Part shown: one piece after another, positions 18,315-28,014 of the stretch
How positions within the stretch are numbered: the stretch's first letter is position 1
Layout: the number at the start of each line of letters is the position of its first letter
From: JAKAGZ01 sp963783855
Lineage (GTDB): Bacteria; Bacteroidota; Ignavibacteria; Ignavibacteriales; Ignavibacteriaceae
Direction: 5' to 3'
Assembly: GCA_963783855.1 (NCBI GenBank)
Contig: CAWAPE010000014.1
Span: 702,559 to 766,558 of the forward strand
Length of the DNA stretch: 64,000 nucleotides
Made by a program: the position numbers and the translations under genes
Notes under the pieces: generated by a model
The model's database searches: none
Told to the model about the DNA's origin: nothing
Seen by the model: the letters and a program-made list of their open reading frames with translations, nothing else

Positions 18315-21300
18315 ATGAGAAAAATTGTACTAGGTTTATTTTTAGTCTGTTTTTCGGGAATTCTACTTGCTAAAGAAGAAGCAAGGTTTATGACATACCC
18401 GGACATATACAAAAATAAAATTGTCTTCTCCTACGAAGGGGATCTTTGGCTTGCAAACGCGACCGGAACCGATGCCAAAAGAATCACTAATTTCCCGGGT
18501 TATGAATTTTCAGCGAGATTTTCCCCGGATGGGAAATGGATCGCTTTTACCGGGCAATACGACGGAGGTACTAATGTTTATGTAATGCCAGCTGATGGCG
18601 GAACACCCGAAAGAATTACATACAATCCCGGCGGTGCGCAATCTATCGGCTGGACACCGGATGGCAAAAAAATAATTTTCAGGTCATACTGGCAGAATGT
18701 AAACGGACGTGATCCGAATCTTTACTTCGTTGATAAAAACGGATCAGCACCTGAAAGATTTCCAATTGACCGCGGCAGGCTCTGCAGCTTTTCTCCCGAT
18801 GGAAATAAAATGGTATACCAGAGAAAAGGCGATGAAGAATACCAGAGGAAAAGATATAAAGGGGGACAGTATCCAGATATCTGGATGTACAATTTTTCTA
18901 CTAACCAGTTCACCCCTATCTCAGATTATGTAGGAAAAAATGCCTACCCGATGTGGATCGGTGCTAATACAATGTATTTTGTATCAGACAGAACCAACGG
19001 CGTTTCAAATCTTTATAAAGAAGATCTCGCAACTAAAAGCATTACTGAAATTACAAACTACAGCGATGTGGATGTGATAAATCCTGAGACTGACGGCGAG
19101 CAGATTATTTTTATGCATGACGGCTACATCAATGTTCTGGATTTAGCAACGAAAAAGATTATAAAATTAGTTGTGGATGTTAACTCAGACAGGTGGGCTT
19201 TGCGTGACCGGTATATTAATCCGAAAGATTATATCCATTATATGGATATTTCTAACGACGGGAAGACTGCTGTTCTTGGAGCAAGGGGAGACGTGTTTAC
19301 AGTTCCTACTGGCGATAGGCAAACGGAAAATCTTTCCTGGACACCGGGATCGAGAGAACTTTACCCGGCAATTTCTCCGGACGGTAAATGGATTGCATTC
19401 TTTTCCGATAAATCAGGTGAGTATGAACTTTATATTCAGAAAACCACTGGCGGTGAATGGACACAGCTGACTAAAAATCTGAAACATTTTGTTTATCACA
19501 TGGTCTGGTCACCCGATGGAAAGAAAATACTGTTTGGCAATAAAGATTTCAAAATATTTTATGTTGATATAGCGACAAAGAAACTGGTACAGGTTGATGA
19601 ATCTAACCAGCTTAAAAATGATGAATTTTACTGGGAAGAAAGCGATTATAACTGGTCGCCTGACAGTAAGTGGATTTGCTACAGCCTGACACAGTATAAC
19701 AAGAACAACCAGATTTTCATCTATAATATAGATGAAAATAAAAAGTACGCAGTTACCGATGATTTCTTCGATAACCTAAACCCTTCTTTCGATGCAAACG
19801 GAAAATATCTTTATTACCTGTCCAGCAGAAACTTTGACCTGCACATGGATTTTTATGAAGACAATCACGTTGTAGCTACTCCTCAGCAGGTAATGGTTGT
19901 GCAATTGCAGGATGGACAAACTCCTCCCTTTGAAGACGCGGTTACTACGGACACAAAGAAAGAGGACAGCAAGTTCAGAATTGATACTAAAGACATGATC
20001 AAACGAACATTCCCATTGCCGGTTAAACCAGGGAACTACTTTTTCCTTAAAGCCGGGAACAATAAAGTTGCGTGGTCATCTGTTCCCGCATTTACTGAAG
20101 ACGAATACGAGGAAATTTTTAAACCCGGAAGACAAACCAAATGGGATCTGCACATCTTCGATATGAGCAGTAAAAAGGAAGCAACACTTTCAGAAAAGAT
20201 AAAAGATTTTGCCGTTTCCACTAATGGTGAAAACTTAATAATTAATAAAAACAAAGACTACTACACAACTTCATTCGACGAAGCTTTCAAATCAAAATCA
20301 TTGGGCAGCAAGTTAAATCTGGATGGAATGAACTACCTCGTTGATTATCAGAAAGAGTGGAACCAGATATTCAGTGATACCTGGAGATGGTACCGCGATT
20401 TTTTCTACGACTCAAATATGGTTGGTGTTAACTGGAAAGCTATTGGTGACAGATACCGCGCTTATATTCCGTATTTATCATCACGCGGAGATCTCAACTG
20501 GGTACTGTCGCAGATGGTTGGGGAGTTGGCAACTTCTCATACTTATATCTGGGGCGGAGATTACGGTCCGGTGGAAGCACCCACAACTGAAATCTACACA
20601 GGCTGGCTCGGTGCGGATATGGTTGCTGATAAAGATGCCGGTTATTATAAGTTCGATAAAATCTATGGGCCCACAGAATATAACCTTGATTTAAATGGTC
20701 CACTTACACGCCCCGATATTAATGTTAAGGAAGGCGATTACTTAATAGCGATTAACGGCAAGGAAATAAAAGTGCCGGAAGATTATTTTAAAGAGCTCCA
20801 GGTAATCAAAGGACAGAAAGTCTCTGTTACAGTAAACAGCAAACCTTCGAAAGACGGCGCAAGAACTTATGATATTGTTCCGATCAGAAATTCCAGAAAT
20901 CTTCGTTATTTCAGATGGATTACAGATAATATTCACAAAGTTCTGAAAGAAACCGGTGGAAAAGTAGGATATATGCATATCACTGCAATGGGTGCAGGTG
21001 GTATTGGTGAATTTGATAAATACTGGAGAGCATTCCGTTATAAAGAAGGACTGATAATAGACGTACGGAGAAACTCAGGCGGATGGACAGAGTATTTTAT
21101 GATAGATAAACTTGAAAGAAAAATGGTTGCCTATAATGTTCTAAAAGGAATGGAACCGTTCAGGTATCCGGGAAGTGTTTCGAACGCACATTATGTAGCA
21201 GTAACAAACGAGGATGATGGATCGGACGGCGAAGCATTCCTTGAAGATTTCAAGGCACGCGGGTTAGGCAAAGTTGTTGGTGTTCCAACATGGGGCGGAC

Positions 21301-21557
21301 TCGTTGGAATTATAAATGGTCAGACTACAATTGATAACGGCACAGTTCATCAATCAAACAACGCCTTTTATAACAATGAAGGAAAATGGTTGGTTGAAAA
21401 CCATGGTGTCGATCCTGATATTTATATAGATAACGACCCGGCTTCTGTAATGGCCGGAAAGGATCTACAACTTGAGACAGCTATTAAAGAAGTTATGAAG
21501 GAGATTAAAGAACACCCGTTCAAATTCGCTCCTCAGCCTCCTTATCCTAAAAGATAA
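18315..21557 (+). CDS. tricorn protease-like S41 peptidase
   Basis: 1080 residues with an N-terminal signal peptide (after ILLA). Two TolB/PD40-type beta-propellers follow (first ~600 residues; repeated SPDGK[WK]I motifs). Then come a helical C1-like segment, a PDZ domain (about 780-880, NVKEGDYLIAINGKEI), and an S41 catalytic core with DVRRNSGGW and GSDGEAF, giving nucleophile S970 with E973 nearby. This is the domain order of tricorn, a large oligomeric peptidase that trims oligopeptides. The signal places it in the periplasm. The upstream ATG at 18305 is out of frame, so the ATG at 18315 is the start. Confidence 0.9.
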   Translation: MRKIVLGLFLVCFSGILLAKEEARFMTYPDIYKNKIVFSYEGDLWLANATGTDAKRITNFPGYEFSARFSPDGKWIAFTGQYDGGTNVYVMPADGGTPERITYNPGGAQSIGWTPDGKKIIFRSYWQNVNGRDPNLYFVDKNGSAPERFPIDRGRLCSFSPDGNKMVYQRKGDEEYQRKRYKGGQYPDIWMYNFSTNQFTPISDYVGKNAYPMWIGANTMYFVSDRTNGVSNLYKEDLATKSITEITNYSDVDVINPETDGEQIIFMHDGYINVLDLATKKIIKLVVDVNSDRWALRDRYINPKDYIHYMDISNDGKTAVLGARGDVFTVPTGDRQTENLSWTPGSRELYPAISPDGKWIAFFSDKSGEYELYIQKTTGGEWTQLTKNLKHFVYHMVWSPDGKKILFGNKDFKIFYVDIATKKLVQVDESNQLKNDEFYWEESDYNWSPDSKWICYSLTQYNKNNQIFIYNIDENKKYAVTDDFFDNLNPSFDANGKYLYYLSSRNFDLHMDFYEDNHVVATPQQVMVVQLQDGQTPPFEDAVTTDTKKEDSKFRIDTKDMIKRTFPLPVKPGNYFFLKAGNNKVAWSSVPAFTEDEYEEIFKPGRQTKWDLHIFDMSSKKEATLSEKIKDFAVSTNGENLIINKNKDYYTTSFDEAFKSKSLGSKLNLDGMNYLVDYQKEWNQIFSDTWRWYRDFFYDSNMVGVNWKAIGDRYRAYIPYLSSRGDLNWVLSQMVGELATSHTYIWGGDYGPVEAPTTEIYTGWLGADMVADKDAGYYKFDKIYGPTEYNLDLNGPLTRPDINVKEGDYLIAINGKEIKVPEDYFKELQVIKGQKVSVTVNSKPSKDGARTYDIVPIRNSRNLRYFRWITDNIHKVLKETGGKVGYMHITAMGAGGIGEFDKYWRAFRYKEGLIIDVRRNSGGWTEYFMIDKLERKMVAYNVLKGMEPFRYPGSVSNAHYVAVTNEDDGSDGEAFLEDFKARGLGKVVGVPTWGGLVGIINGQTTIDNGTVHQSNNAFYNNEGKWLVENHGVDPDIYIDNDPASVMAGKDLQLETAIKEVMKEIKEHPFKFAPQPPYPKR

Positions 21558-21568
21558 ATGAGTTAAAT

Positions 21569-21596
21569 AAGCCGGGTTATTTAGCCCGGCTTTTTT
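21569..21596 (+). terminator. intrinsic terminator after the tricorn gene
   Basis: GC-rich stem AAGCCGGG / CCCGGCTT with a short AT loop, followed by six T, starting 12 bases after the stop codon. Confidence 0.9.
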
Positions 21597-21599
21597 ATT

Positions 21600-21914
21600 T
21601 AATTTGAGTAAATTTATTCCTGCCGCGCTTTATTTTACCGGGAGATTAAAATCGAAACCGGAAAAACACTGACAATCGATACAACCGAAGTAGTAATTAA
21701 ACTGACATACCTGTGAGCATTCAATGAAGCAGTCCCCGGAGGATTTTTCCCAAACTTGATAAGACCCCTGCTCATTTATTTCAAATCTGGTACTTTCAAA
21801 GCCTTAATTGTATAAAAAATCAGCATTTTAGCTTTCCTTGCAATAATTCATTTTTGGCTCCTTTTTTGATTATCCTATACGTTTTATATCTAAAATTAAC
21901 ATCAGATTACCAAA
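21600..21914. other. 315-base gap; no complete gene seen
   Basis: Between the tricorn terminator and nfnA no ORF with a credible start exists. A stretch ending at about 21714 (…KIETGKTLTIDTTEVVIKLT, then TGA) reads like the end of a protein but has no recognisable partner upstream, and could be chance or gene debris. The last ~60 bases are AT-rich and probably hold the nfnAB promoter. Confidence 0.4.
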
Positions 21915-22778
21915 ATGCACAAAATTATTTCAGCAGAATTCTTAGCCTCAAATATTAAAAGATTTGAAATTGAAGCGCCCAAAATTGCTCAAAAAAGAAA
22001 AGCAGGACAGTTTGTTATTCTAAGATTGAAAGAAGGGGGAGAAAGGATACCACTTACAATTGCAGATTCAGATCCTGAAAAAGGCACAATAACTATTATC
22101 GTTCAGGGTATCGGCAAAACTACAATGGAATTAAATGCGCTTAACGCGGGAGATTCAATTAAAGATGTAGTCGGGCCGCTTGGTAAAGCCTCGCACATTG
22201 AAAAATTCGGAACGGCAGTTTCTATCGGCGGCGGAGTTGGTACAGCGATAGCCTATCCAACAGCAGTTGCGTTAAAACAGGCTGGTAATAAAACCATTTC
22301 AATAATTGGTGGACGAAGTAAAGAGTTTGTAATACTTGAAGATGAAATGAAAAAAGTCTGTGATGAAGTTTACCCTACAACAGATGACGGAAGTTACGGT
22401 TATCACGGATTTGTAACTCAAAAATTAAAGGACCTGATTGACTCTGGGAGGAAAATTGATTTCGTACTTGCAATTGGTCCTATCCCGATGATGAAAGCAG
22501 TTGCAGAAGTTACACGCCCTTACGGAATTCATACAGTTGTAAGTCTAAATCCTGTGATGGTTGACGGAACGGGAATGTGTGGCGGTTGCAGAGCAACTGT
22601 TGATAATAAAACAGTTTTTGTCTGTGTAGACGGACCCGAGTTCGATGCGCACAAAGTAGACTTTGAAACTCTTGCAAGAAGAAACAGAACTTACGGAATT
22701 TTTGAGAAAGAAGCCGTAGACCATCTTTGCAACATCGACAGAGCATTTGAAAAAGAAATTGATAAAACAATAGCGTAA
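21915..22778 (+). CDS. nfnA: NfnAB small subunit (ferredoxin:NADP+ reductase-like FAD/NAD-binding)
   Basis: 287 residues related to the electron-transfer subunit of dihydroorotate dehydrogenase B. FAD site: IPLTIADSD near residue 50. NAD site: GGGVGTAIAYP near 105. [2Fe-2S] cluster: GTGMCGGCRA with a further Cys in VFVCVDG. Together with the next gene (19-base gap) it forms NADH-dependent reduced ferredoxin:NADP+ oxidoreductase, which couples NADH and ferredoxin oxidation to NADPH by flavin-based bifurcation. It is often annotated 'sulfide/dihydroorotate dehydrogenase-like'. Confidence 0.9.
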   Translation: MHKIISAEFLASNIKRFEIEAPKIAQKRKAGQFVILRLKEGGERIPLTIADSDPEKGTITIIVQGIGKTTMELNALNAGDSIKDVVGPLGKASHIEKFGTAVSIGGGVGTAIAYPTAVALKQAGNKTISIIGGRSKEFVILEDEMKKVCDEVYPTTDDGSYGYHGFVTQKLKDLIDSGRKIDFVLAIGPIPMMKAVAEVTRPYGIHTVVSLNPVMVDGTGMCGGCRATVDNKTVFVCVDGPEFDAHKVDFETLARRNRTYGIFEKEAVDHLCNIDRAFEKEIDKTIA

Positions 22779-22797
22779 AAACACCGGAGATTTTTTA

Positions 22798-24222
22798 ATG
22801 GAAAAGTTGTCCAATAAAGATAGAATGAAGATTCCAAGACAAGCTATGCCCGAACAGGATGGTGAGGTCAGGAGCCATAATTTTGAAGAAGTTAACCTTG
22901 GGCTGACAGAAGAACTTGCCGTGCTTGAAGCACAGCGTTGTATTCAGTGTCCCAAACCTACTTGCATTGAAGGATGTCCGGTGGGTGTAAAGATCAATGA
23001 ATTTATACAACTTGTTACAGAAAGAAAATTTGAAGAAGCTGCCGCAAAAATAAAAGAAGATAACATGCTTCCGGCAATCTGCGGTAGAGTTTGTCCACAG
23101 GAAGAACAGTGCGAAGTGAAGTGTACTGTGGGTAAGAAAAATGAACCGGTGGCAATCGGCAGACTTGAAAGATTTGTTGCAGATTATGAAAGAGAAAAAC
23201 TTGGTTTACGCAGACCGGATTTGAAAACTAAAACCGGAAAGAAAGTAGCAATTATAGGAAGCGGACCTGCCGGACTTAGCTGTGCGGCGGATCTCATACA
23301 GATGGGACACGATGTAACTGTATTTGAAGCTTTGCACGATCTGGGCGGCGTTTTAATTTATGGAATTCCGGAATTCCGTTTGCCTAAATCAATCGTAAAG
23401 ACTGAAATTGATGTGCTGGAAGAACTTGGTGTTGAATTCAAACCGAATTCAGTGATTGGATTTACCGATACTCTGGATGAACTTCTTCAGAATGGTTTCG
23501 ATGCTGCTTTTATTGCTGTTGGAGCCGGGCTGCCTTATTTTTTGAATATCGAAGGAGAAAATCTGAACGGTGTTTATTCATCGAATGAATTTTTGACGAG
23601 AGTGAATTTGATGAAGGCTTATAAATTCCCGGATTATGATACTCCTGTTTTTGATGTTAGAGGAAAAAATGTCGCAGTTTTCGGAGGCGGAAACACGGCT
23701 ATGGATGCGGTCAGAACTTCAAGAAGACTCGGTGCAAAAAACGCATATATAATTTACCGCAGGTCCGAAGTTGAATTGCCTGCAAGACAAGAAGAAGTGC
23801 ACCATGCTAAACAGGAAGGTGTTGAGTTTATTTTATTATCTAATCCTACAAAATTCATCGGCGATAAAGATGGATGGCTCAGAGGAGTTGAAGTTCAGAA
23901 AATGGAACTCGGTGAACCCGATGCATCCGGCAGAAGAAGACCTGTTCCAATCAAAGATTCAGAATATACTATTGATATAGATATGGCGGTAATTGCTATA
24001 GGTAACGGATCGAACCCTATTATTCAGAAAACAACTCCCGATCTTGATTTCAATAAATGGGGAAACATCAAGGTTAACGAAGAAACGATGGAAACGACAA
24101 AGAAAGGTGTTTTCGCCGGAGGTGATATAGTTACCGGTGGTGCAACTGTAATTCTTGCTATGGGTGCTGGCAGAAAAGCTGCAAAAGCAATTGATGAATA
24201 CCTGGTTACACCGATCAATTAG
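22798..24222 (+). CDS. nfnB: NfnAB large subunit (glutamate synthase small-subunit-like)
   Basis: 474 residues. Two [4Fe-4S] cluster motifs lie near the N-terminus (CIQCPKPTCIEGCPVG at about 42-57; CGRVCPQEEQCEVKC at about 94-108). The FAD Rossmann motif is GSGPAGLSCAADL near 155 and the NAD(P) Rossmann motif GGGNTAMDAVRTSRRLG near 298, with a closing GAGRKAAKAI. Alone this looks like the GltB small subunit (gltD), but the adjacent NfnA-like gene and the absence of the large glutamate synthase subunit favour NfnB. It points to ferredoxin-linked, probably anaerobic or facultative, metabolism. Confidence 0.9.
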   Translation: MEKLSNKDRMKIPRQAMPEQDGEVRSHNFEEVNLGLTEELAVLEAQRCIQCPKPTCIEGCPVGVKINEFIQLVTERKFEEAAAKIKEDNMLPAICGRVCPQEEQCEVKCTVGKKNEPVAIGRLERFVADYEREKLGLRRPDLKTKTGKKVAIIGSGPAGLSCAADLIQMGHDVTVFEALHDLGGVLIYGIPEFRLPKSIVKTEIDVLEELGVEFKPNSVIGFTDTLDELLQNGFDAAFIAVGAGLPYFLNIEGENLNGVYSSNEFLTRVNLMKAYKFPDYDTPVFDVRGKNVAVFGGGNTAMDAVRTSRRLGAKNAYIIYRRSEVELPARQEEVHHAKQEGVEFILLSNPTKFIGDKDGWLRGVEVQKMELGEPDASGRRRPVPIKDSEYTIDIDMAVIAIGNGSNPIIQKTTPDLDFNKWGNIKVNEETMETTKKGVFAGGDIVTGGATVILAMGAGRKAAKAIDEYLVTPIN

Positions 24223-24426
24223 CAATTCTGAAGTGATAAAATTTGTTCATTCTGCAGGGGATATTTCAGCGGACAGGTTTTATCACTTCTTTTATTTAAA
24301 TCATTCCACTTAATTTGTTTTGTCCTCAGCCTTAATAATCTGAAAGAATTACCAACTTTGTATTTTTATTTGCACATTATTTCATAATTTAGTGAAGTCT
24401 AAATAGAAATTTGATCCCGGAGAATT

Positions 24427-25353
24427 ATGAAAAGCAAAGTCCTTCTCGCCGCAATGACATTCCTAATTCCATTAACCTTTTTTTCATGTAGCAGCAATAA
24501 AAAGCCGGTCGGTGCAAAAGTAATTGGAGTGAGCCTTCTTACACGCGGACACATTTTTTACCGTGATCTTGAAGACGGACTTAAAGCCGAAGCCGATAAA
24601 GACGGATATCAATTAATAATCACTTCTGCAGATTTTGATTTGAACAAACAAATATCACAAGTTGAAGATTTCGTTGCACGGAAAGTCGATGCTATCGTTG
24701 TTTGCCCGGTTGATTCAAAAGGTGTAGGCCCGGCTATTGAAGAAGCTAACAGGGCTGACATTCCTGTTTTTACAGCAGATATTGCAGCCGAAAAAGGAAG
24801 TGTTGTTTCACATATTGCATCCGATAATGTTGCGGGCGGTAGACTCGCCGGAGAATATCTTGCAAAGTTTTTAAATGGGAAAGGAGATGTTGCAATCATT
24901 AATCAGCCGGCAATTACTTCTGTGCTCGATCGTGTTAAGGGATTTATGCAAGCAATATCAAAATATCCAGGAATCAAAATTGTCGCAGATGTGAATGGCC
25001 AGGGAGTTCGTGATCGTTCATTACAGGCTGCGGCGGATGTACTTCAATCCCACCCCGACCTCAACGGAATTTTCGGGATTAATGATGATTCCGCTCTCGG
25101 AGCACTTGATGCAGTAAAACAATTTAACAGAAAAGGAATTTCAATTGTTGGTTATGACGCAACTCCACCTGCAAGGAAAGAAATTCTTGAGGGATCTTCA
25201 CTTAAAGCCGATGTTATTCAAAATCCAAATTTAATTGGTACGAGAACAGTGCAAAAAATTAAGGAATATTTAGAAGGGAAAAGGGTCCCTAAAATTGTTC
25301 CTGTTGACGTAGGAATAGTCGACCAGGCAACGCTGGAAAATGAAAGTAAGTAA
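24427..25353 (+). CDS. sugar ABC transporter substrate-binding lipoprotein (RbsB-like)
   Basis: 308 residues. Lipobox LTFFSC with Cys21 as the lipid-modified residue. Type I periplasmic-binding fold with duplicated Rossmann-like lobes (VIGVSLLTRGHIFYRD; DAIVVCPVDSKGV; GIFGINDDSALGALDAV). It binds a sugar outside the inner membrane and delivers it to the ATPase/permease encoded next. The neighbouring GH38 alpha-mannosidase suggests mannose or a mannoside, which is inference. Confidence 0.87.
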   Translation: MKSKVLLAAMTFLIPLTFFSCSSNKKPVGAKVIGVSLLTRGHIFYRDLEDGLKAEADKDGYQLIITSADFDLNKQISQVEDFVARKVDAIVVCPVDSKGVGPAIEEANRADIPVFTADIAAEKGSVVSHIASDNVAGGRLAGEYLAKFLNGKGDVAIINQPAITSVLDRVKGFMQAISKYPGIKIVADVNGQGVRDRSLQAAADVLQSHPDLNGIFGINDDSALGALDAVKQFNRKGISIVGYDATPPARKEILEGSSLKADVIQNPNLIGTRTVQKIKEYLEGKRVPKIVPVDVGIVDQATLENESK

Positions 25354-25366
25354 TAATTTCTTTTAC

Positions 25367-25462
25367 GGATTGCTTCACCCGATTTCATCGGATTCGCAAT
25401 GACAAGAAGTGCGTCATTGCGAGCGTGCCTGCCGGCAAAGTCAGGCGAAGCGAAGCAATCTT
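25367..25462. repeat. REP-like palindromic repeat upstream of the ABC ATPase
   Basis: A long inverted repeat: GATTGCTTC...GCAATGAC (25368-25403) faces GTCATTGCGAGC...GCGAAGCAATC (25413-25460), separated by nine bases. The second arm contains a nested CCTGCC/GGCA palindrome (around 25427-25446). The pattern GTCATTGCGA...GAAGCAATC is a repeat class seen in many bacterial genomes. It lies in the transcript between the binding-protein gene and the ATPase gene, where such hairpins can lower downstream expression. Confidence 0.75.
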
Positions 25463-25492
25463 TTTGAATTAACTACAATTAGATTTGTATTT

Positions 25493-26992
25493 ATGCCCAC
25501 ACTTCTCCGAATGGAAAATATTTCGAAGCGCTATCCCGGTGTTCTGGCACTGGATAATGTTTCATTTGAATTAAGGAAGGGGGAAGTACATTGTCTCCTT
25601 GGTGAAAACGGCGCGGGTAAATCAACTTTGATGAAAATTTTATCCGGTGCGCTTAAAAAAGATAAGGGAAGAATTTTTCTTGAAGACAATGAAGCAAATT
25701 ACAAGATACCTTCTGAAGCCCAAAAACTTGGCATCGGGATAATCTACCAGGATTTCAAACTAATTCCCGAATTGACCGCTGCGGATAATATTTTCTTAGG
25801 AAGTGAAATTCTTAGAAGCTCATTTTCATTTCTAGATAAAAGGAAAATGAATGAACTTGCGCAAAAGGTTTTGCATGAACTTGGTGAAGAAATTCCTGCA
25901 GATGTTTCTATAAATAAGTTGAGCGTAGCCCAGAGACAGATGATTGAGATAGCGAAGGCCACGCATAGGAATATTAATATTCTCGCTATGGATGAACCAA
26001 CCGCATCTCTGACTACCTCCGAAATTGAGAATCTATTTAAGGTAATAAGAAAATTAAAATCACAGGGTGTGGGAATAATTTATATTTCCCACAGGCTTGA
26101 AGAAATTTTTGAAATAGGCGACCGTGTTACTGTGATGCGCGATGGTAAAAAAATAGACACTTCAGGGATAAAGGATACAAACATAAAGGGCCTGATAAAG
26201 CAAATGGTCGGACGCGAACTCGCTGACGAATTTCCGAAACATACGGCAAAAATCGGTAATGCAATTCTTAATCTTGAAGGAATAAATTGTGGAAAATTAA
26301 AAGATATTAATCTTAAACTTCACAAAGGAGAAATATTAGGACTGGCAGGACTTGTCGGCGCAGGAAGAAGCGAAGTTGCAAGAATAATTTTCGGAGCAGA
26401 TAAAACAGAAAGTGGGAAAATTATTTTTGAAGGAAAGGAAAAAATCTTCAAATCACCCAAAGATGCAATTAATTCCGGGATTGCCCTGCTTACGGAGGAC
26501 AGGAATTTATACGGTCTTTTTATGGAAAGAAGCATTCGTGAAAATGTCTCCGTATCAAACCTTTCTCCGCTTATGAAAGGAATTTTTATAGATAAAGCAG
26601 AAGAGAAGAAAGTGGTCGGAAATTATTTTGACCAGTTGCAGATAAAAGCTCCTTCGCAGGAAACAAAGGTTGAAAACCTGAGTGGCGGAAACAGGCAGAA
26701 GGTTGTATTAGCGAGGTGGCTACACACTAATTCCAAAATAATAATTTTTGATGAACCAACTGCCGGGATCGATGTGGGTGTGAAGTATGAAATTTATAAT
26801 TTGATAAACAAGCTTGTTGAGCAGGGGATAGGAGTGATTGTAATTTCATCCGAGCTTCCTGAGCTCATTGGTATCTCAGATAGAATTATTGTTATGTGTG
26901 AAGGAAGAATAAGCGGAGAATTAGAGAAGAAAGATTTTTCACAGGAAAAGATTCTAGATCTTGCTACACAGGTGGAGGAAAAAGTTCTTTAA
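25493..26992 (+). CDS. sugar ABC transporter ATPase, two fused domains (RbsA/MglA-like)
   Basis: About 499 residues from the ATG at 25493. The frame stays open further upstream only because it runs through the palindromic repeat, so the longer start is rejected; MENISKRY at 25511 is a second option. Domain 1: Walker A GENGAGKST, signature LSVAQRQMIEIAKA, Walker B ILAMDEP. Domain 2: degenerate Walker A GLVGAGRSE, signature LSGGNRQKVVLARW, Walker B IIFDEP. This tandem arrangement with a weak second Walker A is typical of ribose/galactose-type importers. Confidence 0.92.
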   Translation: MPTLLRMENISKRYPGVLALDNVSFELRKGEVHCLLGENGAGKSTLMKILSGALKKDKGRIFLEDNEANYKIPSEAQKLGIGIIYQDFKLIPELTAADNIFLGSEILRSSFSFLDKRKMNELAQKVLHELGEEIPADVSINKLSVAQRQMIEIAKATHRNINILAMDEPTASLTTSEIENLFKVIRKLKSQGVGIIYISHRLEEIFEIGDRVTVMRDGKKIDTSGIKDTNIKGLIKQMVGRELADEFPKHTAKIGNAILNLEGINCGKLKDINLKLHKGEILGLAGLVGAGRSEVARIIFGADKTESGKIIFEGKEKIFKSPKDAINSGIALLTEDRNLYGLFMERSIRENVSVSNLSPLMKGIFIDKAEEKKVVGNYFDQLQIKAPSQETKVENLSGGNRQKVVLARWLHTNSKIIIFDEPTAGIDVGVKYEIYNLINKLVEQGIGVIVISSELPELIGISDRIIVMCEGRISGELEKKDFSQEKILDLATQVEEKVL

Positions 26993-27032
26993 TACATGAC
27001 ATTCTTAATAGATTTAAATTTATTATAAAAAT

Positions 27033-27992
27033 ATGCTGTTAAAAATCCCCGGTACTAAATATTTCGAAAAAGTTTCTGAATTCAGTCTTGCAATAGTTTT
27101 CCTTTTTGAAGTGCTGATATTCTCCCAGCTGTCTCCGTTTTTCTTCTCGGCTGAAAATTTATTGAATGTAACCTTGCAGGCTTCGATTACTGCAATCATT
27201 GCGGCGGGAATGACGTTCGTAATTCTTACGGCCGGAATCGATCTCTCAGTCGGTTCTCTTGTAGCTTTCGCCGGAGTGCTGACAACTAGCATGCTGAAAA
27301 TAAATCTACCGCTTTACATTGTTTTTCCGTTAGCATTGTTCGGTGGAATTTTGTTCGGTGTTGTCTCGGGGGGAATAGCGGGTGTGTTCGTTACAAAATT
27401 CAGAATCACTCCTTTTATTGTAACCCTTGCCTTGATGACGATCTGGCGCGGTGCCTCTTTTGTTTACACGGGCGGCCGCCCGATCTGGGAACTGCCAGAT
27501 GCGTTTGCTTTTTTAGGAGCCGGGAGAATTCTTGGAATTCCTTTCCCGACCATAATAATGGTGGTTGTGTTTGTCATTTCCCATATTGTACTGACAAAAA
27601 CAAAATTCGGAAGGTATGTTTACGCTGTAGGTGGTAACCTTGAGGCTGCGAGACTTGCGGGAATAAATACCAACTTTATTTTGACATCTGTTTATGTTAT
27701 CTCGGGTGTGCTTTCTGCAATAAGCGGAATTCTATTAGCATCAAGAGTAAATTCAGGTCAGCCGAACGCGGGATTAATGTATGAACTCGATGTAATCGCA
27801 GCTGTGGTAGTCGGCGGAACAAGTTTATTTGGTGGAAGAGGAACTATTATCGGAACTTTCATCGGCGCGATGCTTATAGCAGTTCTTAAAAACGGACTAA
27901 ATCTTTTAAATGTGGGTTCATATATTCAGCAGATTGTTGTTGGTGTAGTTATACTGCTGGCTGTTCTGCTGGATCAGTTGAGACAGAAATAG
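27033..27992 (+). CDS. sugar ABC transporter permease (RbsC-like)
   Basis: 319 residues, eight to ten hydrophobic helices, with the BPD_transp_2 signature GMTFVILTAGIDLSVGS near residue 60 and the cytosolic coupling region RYVYAVGGNLEAARLAGI near 195. It forms the membrane channel for the preceding ATPase and binding protein. The gene begins 40 bases after the ATPase gene and is followed after 22 bases by the alpha-mannosidase, so all four probably form one operon. Confidence 0.92.
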   Translation: MLLKIPGTKYFEKVSEFSLAIVFLFEVLIFSQLSPFFFSAENLLNVTLQASITAIIAAGMTFVILTAGIDLSVGSLVAFAGVLTTSMLKINLPLYIVFPLALFGGILFGVVSGGIAGVFVTKFRITPFIVTLALMTIWRGASFVYTGGRPIWELPDAFAFLGAGRILGIPFPTIIMVVVFVISHIVLTKTKFGRYVYAVGGNLEAARLAGINTNFILTSVYVISGVLSAISGILLASRVNSGQPNAGLMYELDVIAAVVVGGTSLFGGRGTIIGTFIGAMLIAVLKNGLNLLNVGSYIQQIVVGVVILLAVLLDQLRQK

Positions 27993-28014
27993 AAATTAAA
28001 TCAAAGGTATAGTA

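Noticed and set aside
22798..24222. Annotation as glutamate synthase small subunit GltD
   Set aside because: The partner is an NfnA-like FAD/[2Fe-2S] subunit and no glutamate synthase large subunit is nearby.
25409..25492. N-terminal extension of the sugar ABC ATPase frame
   Set aside because: It reads through the REP-like palindromic repeat; the ATPase proper begins at 25493.
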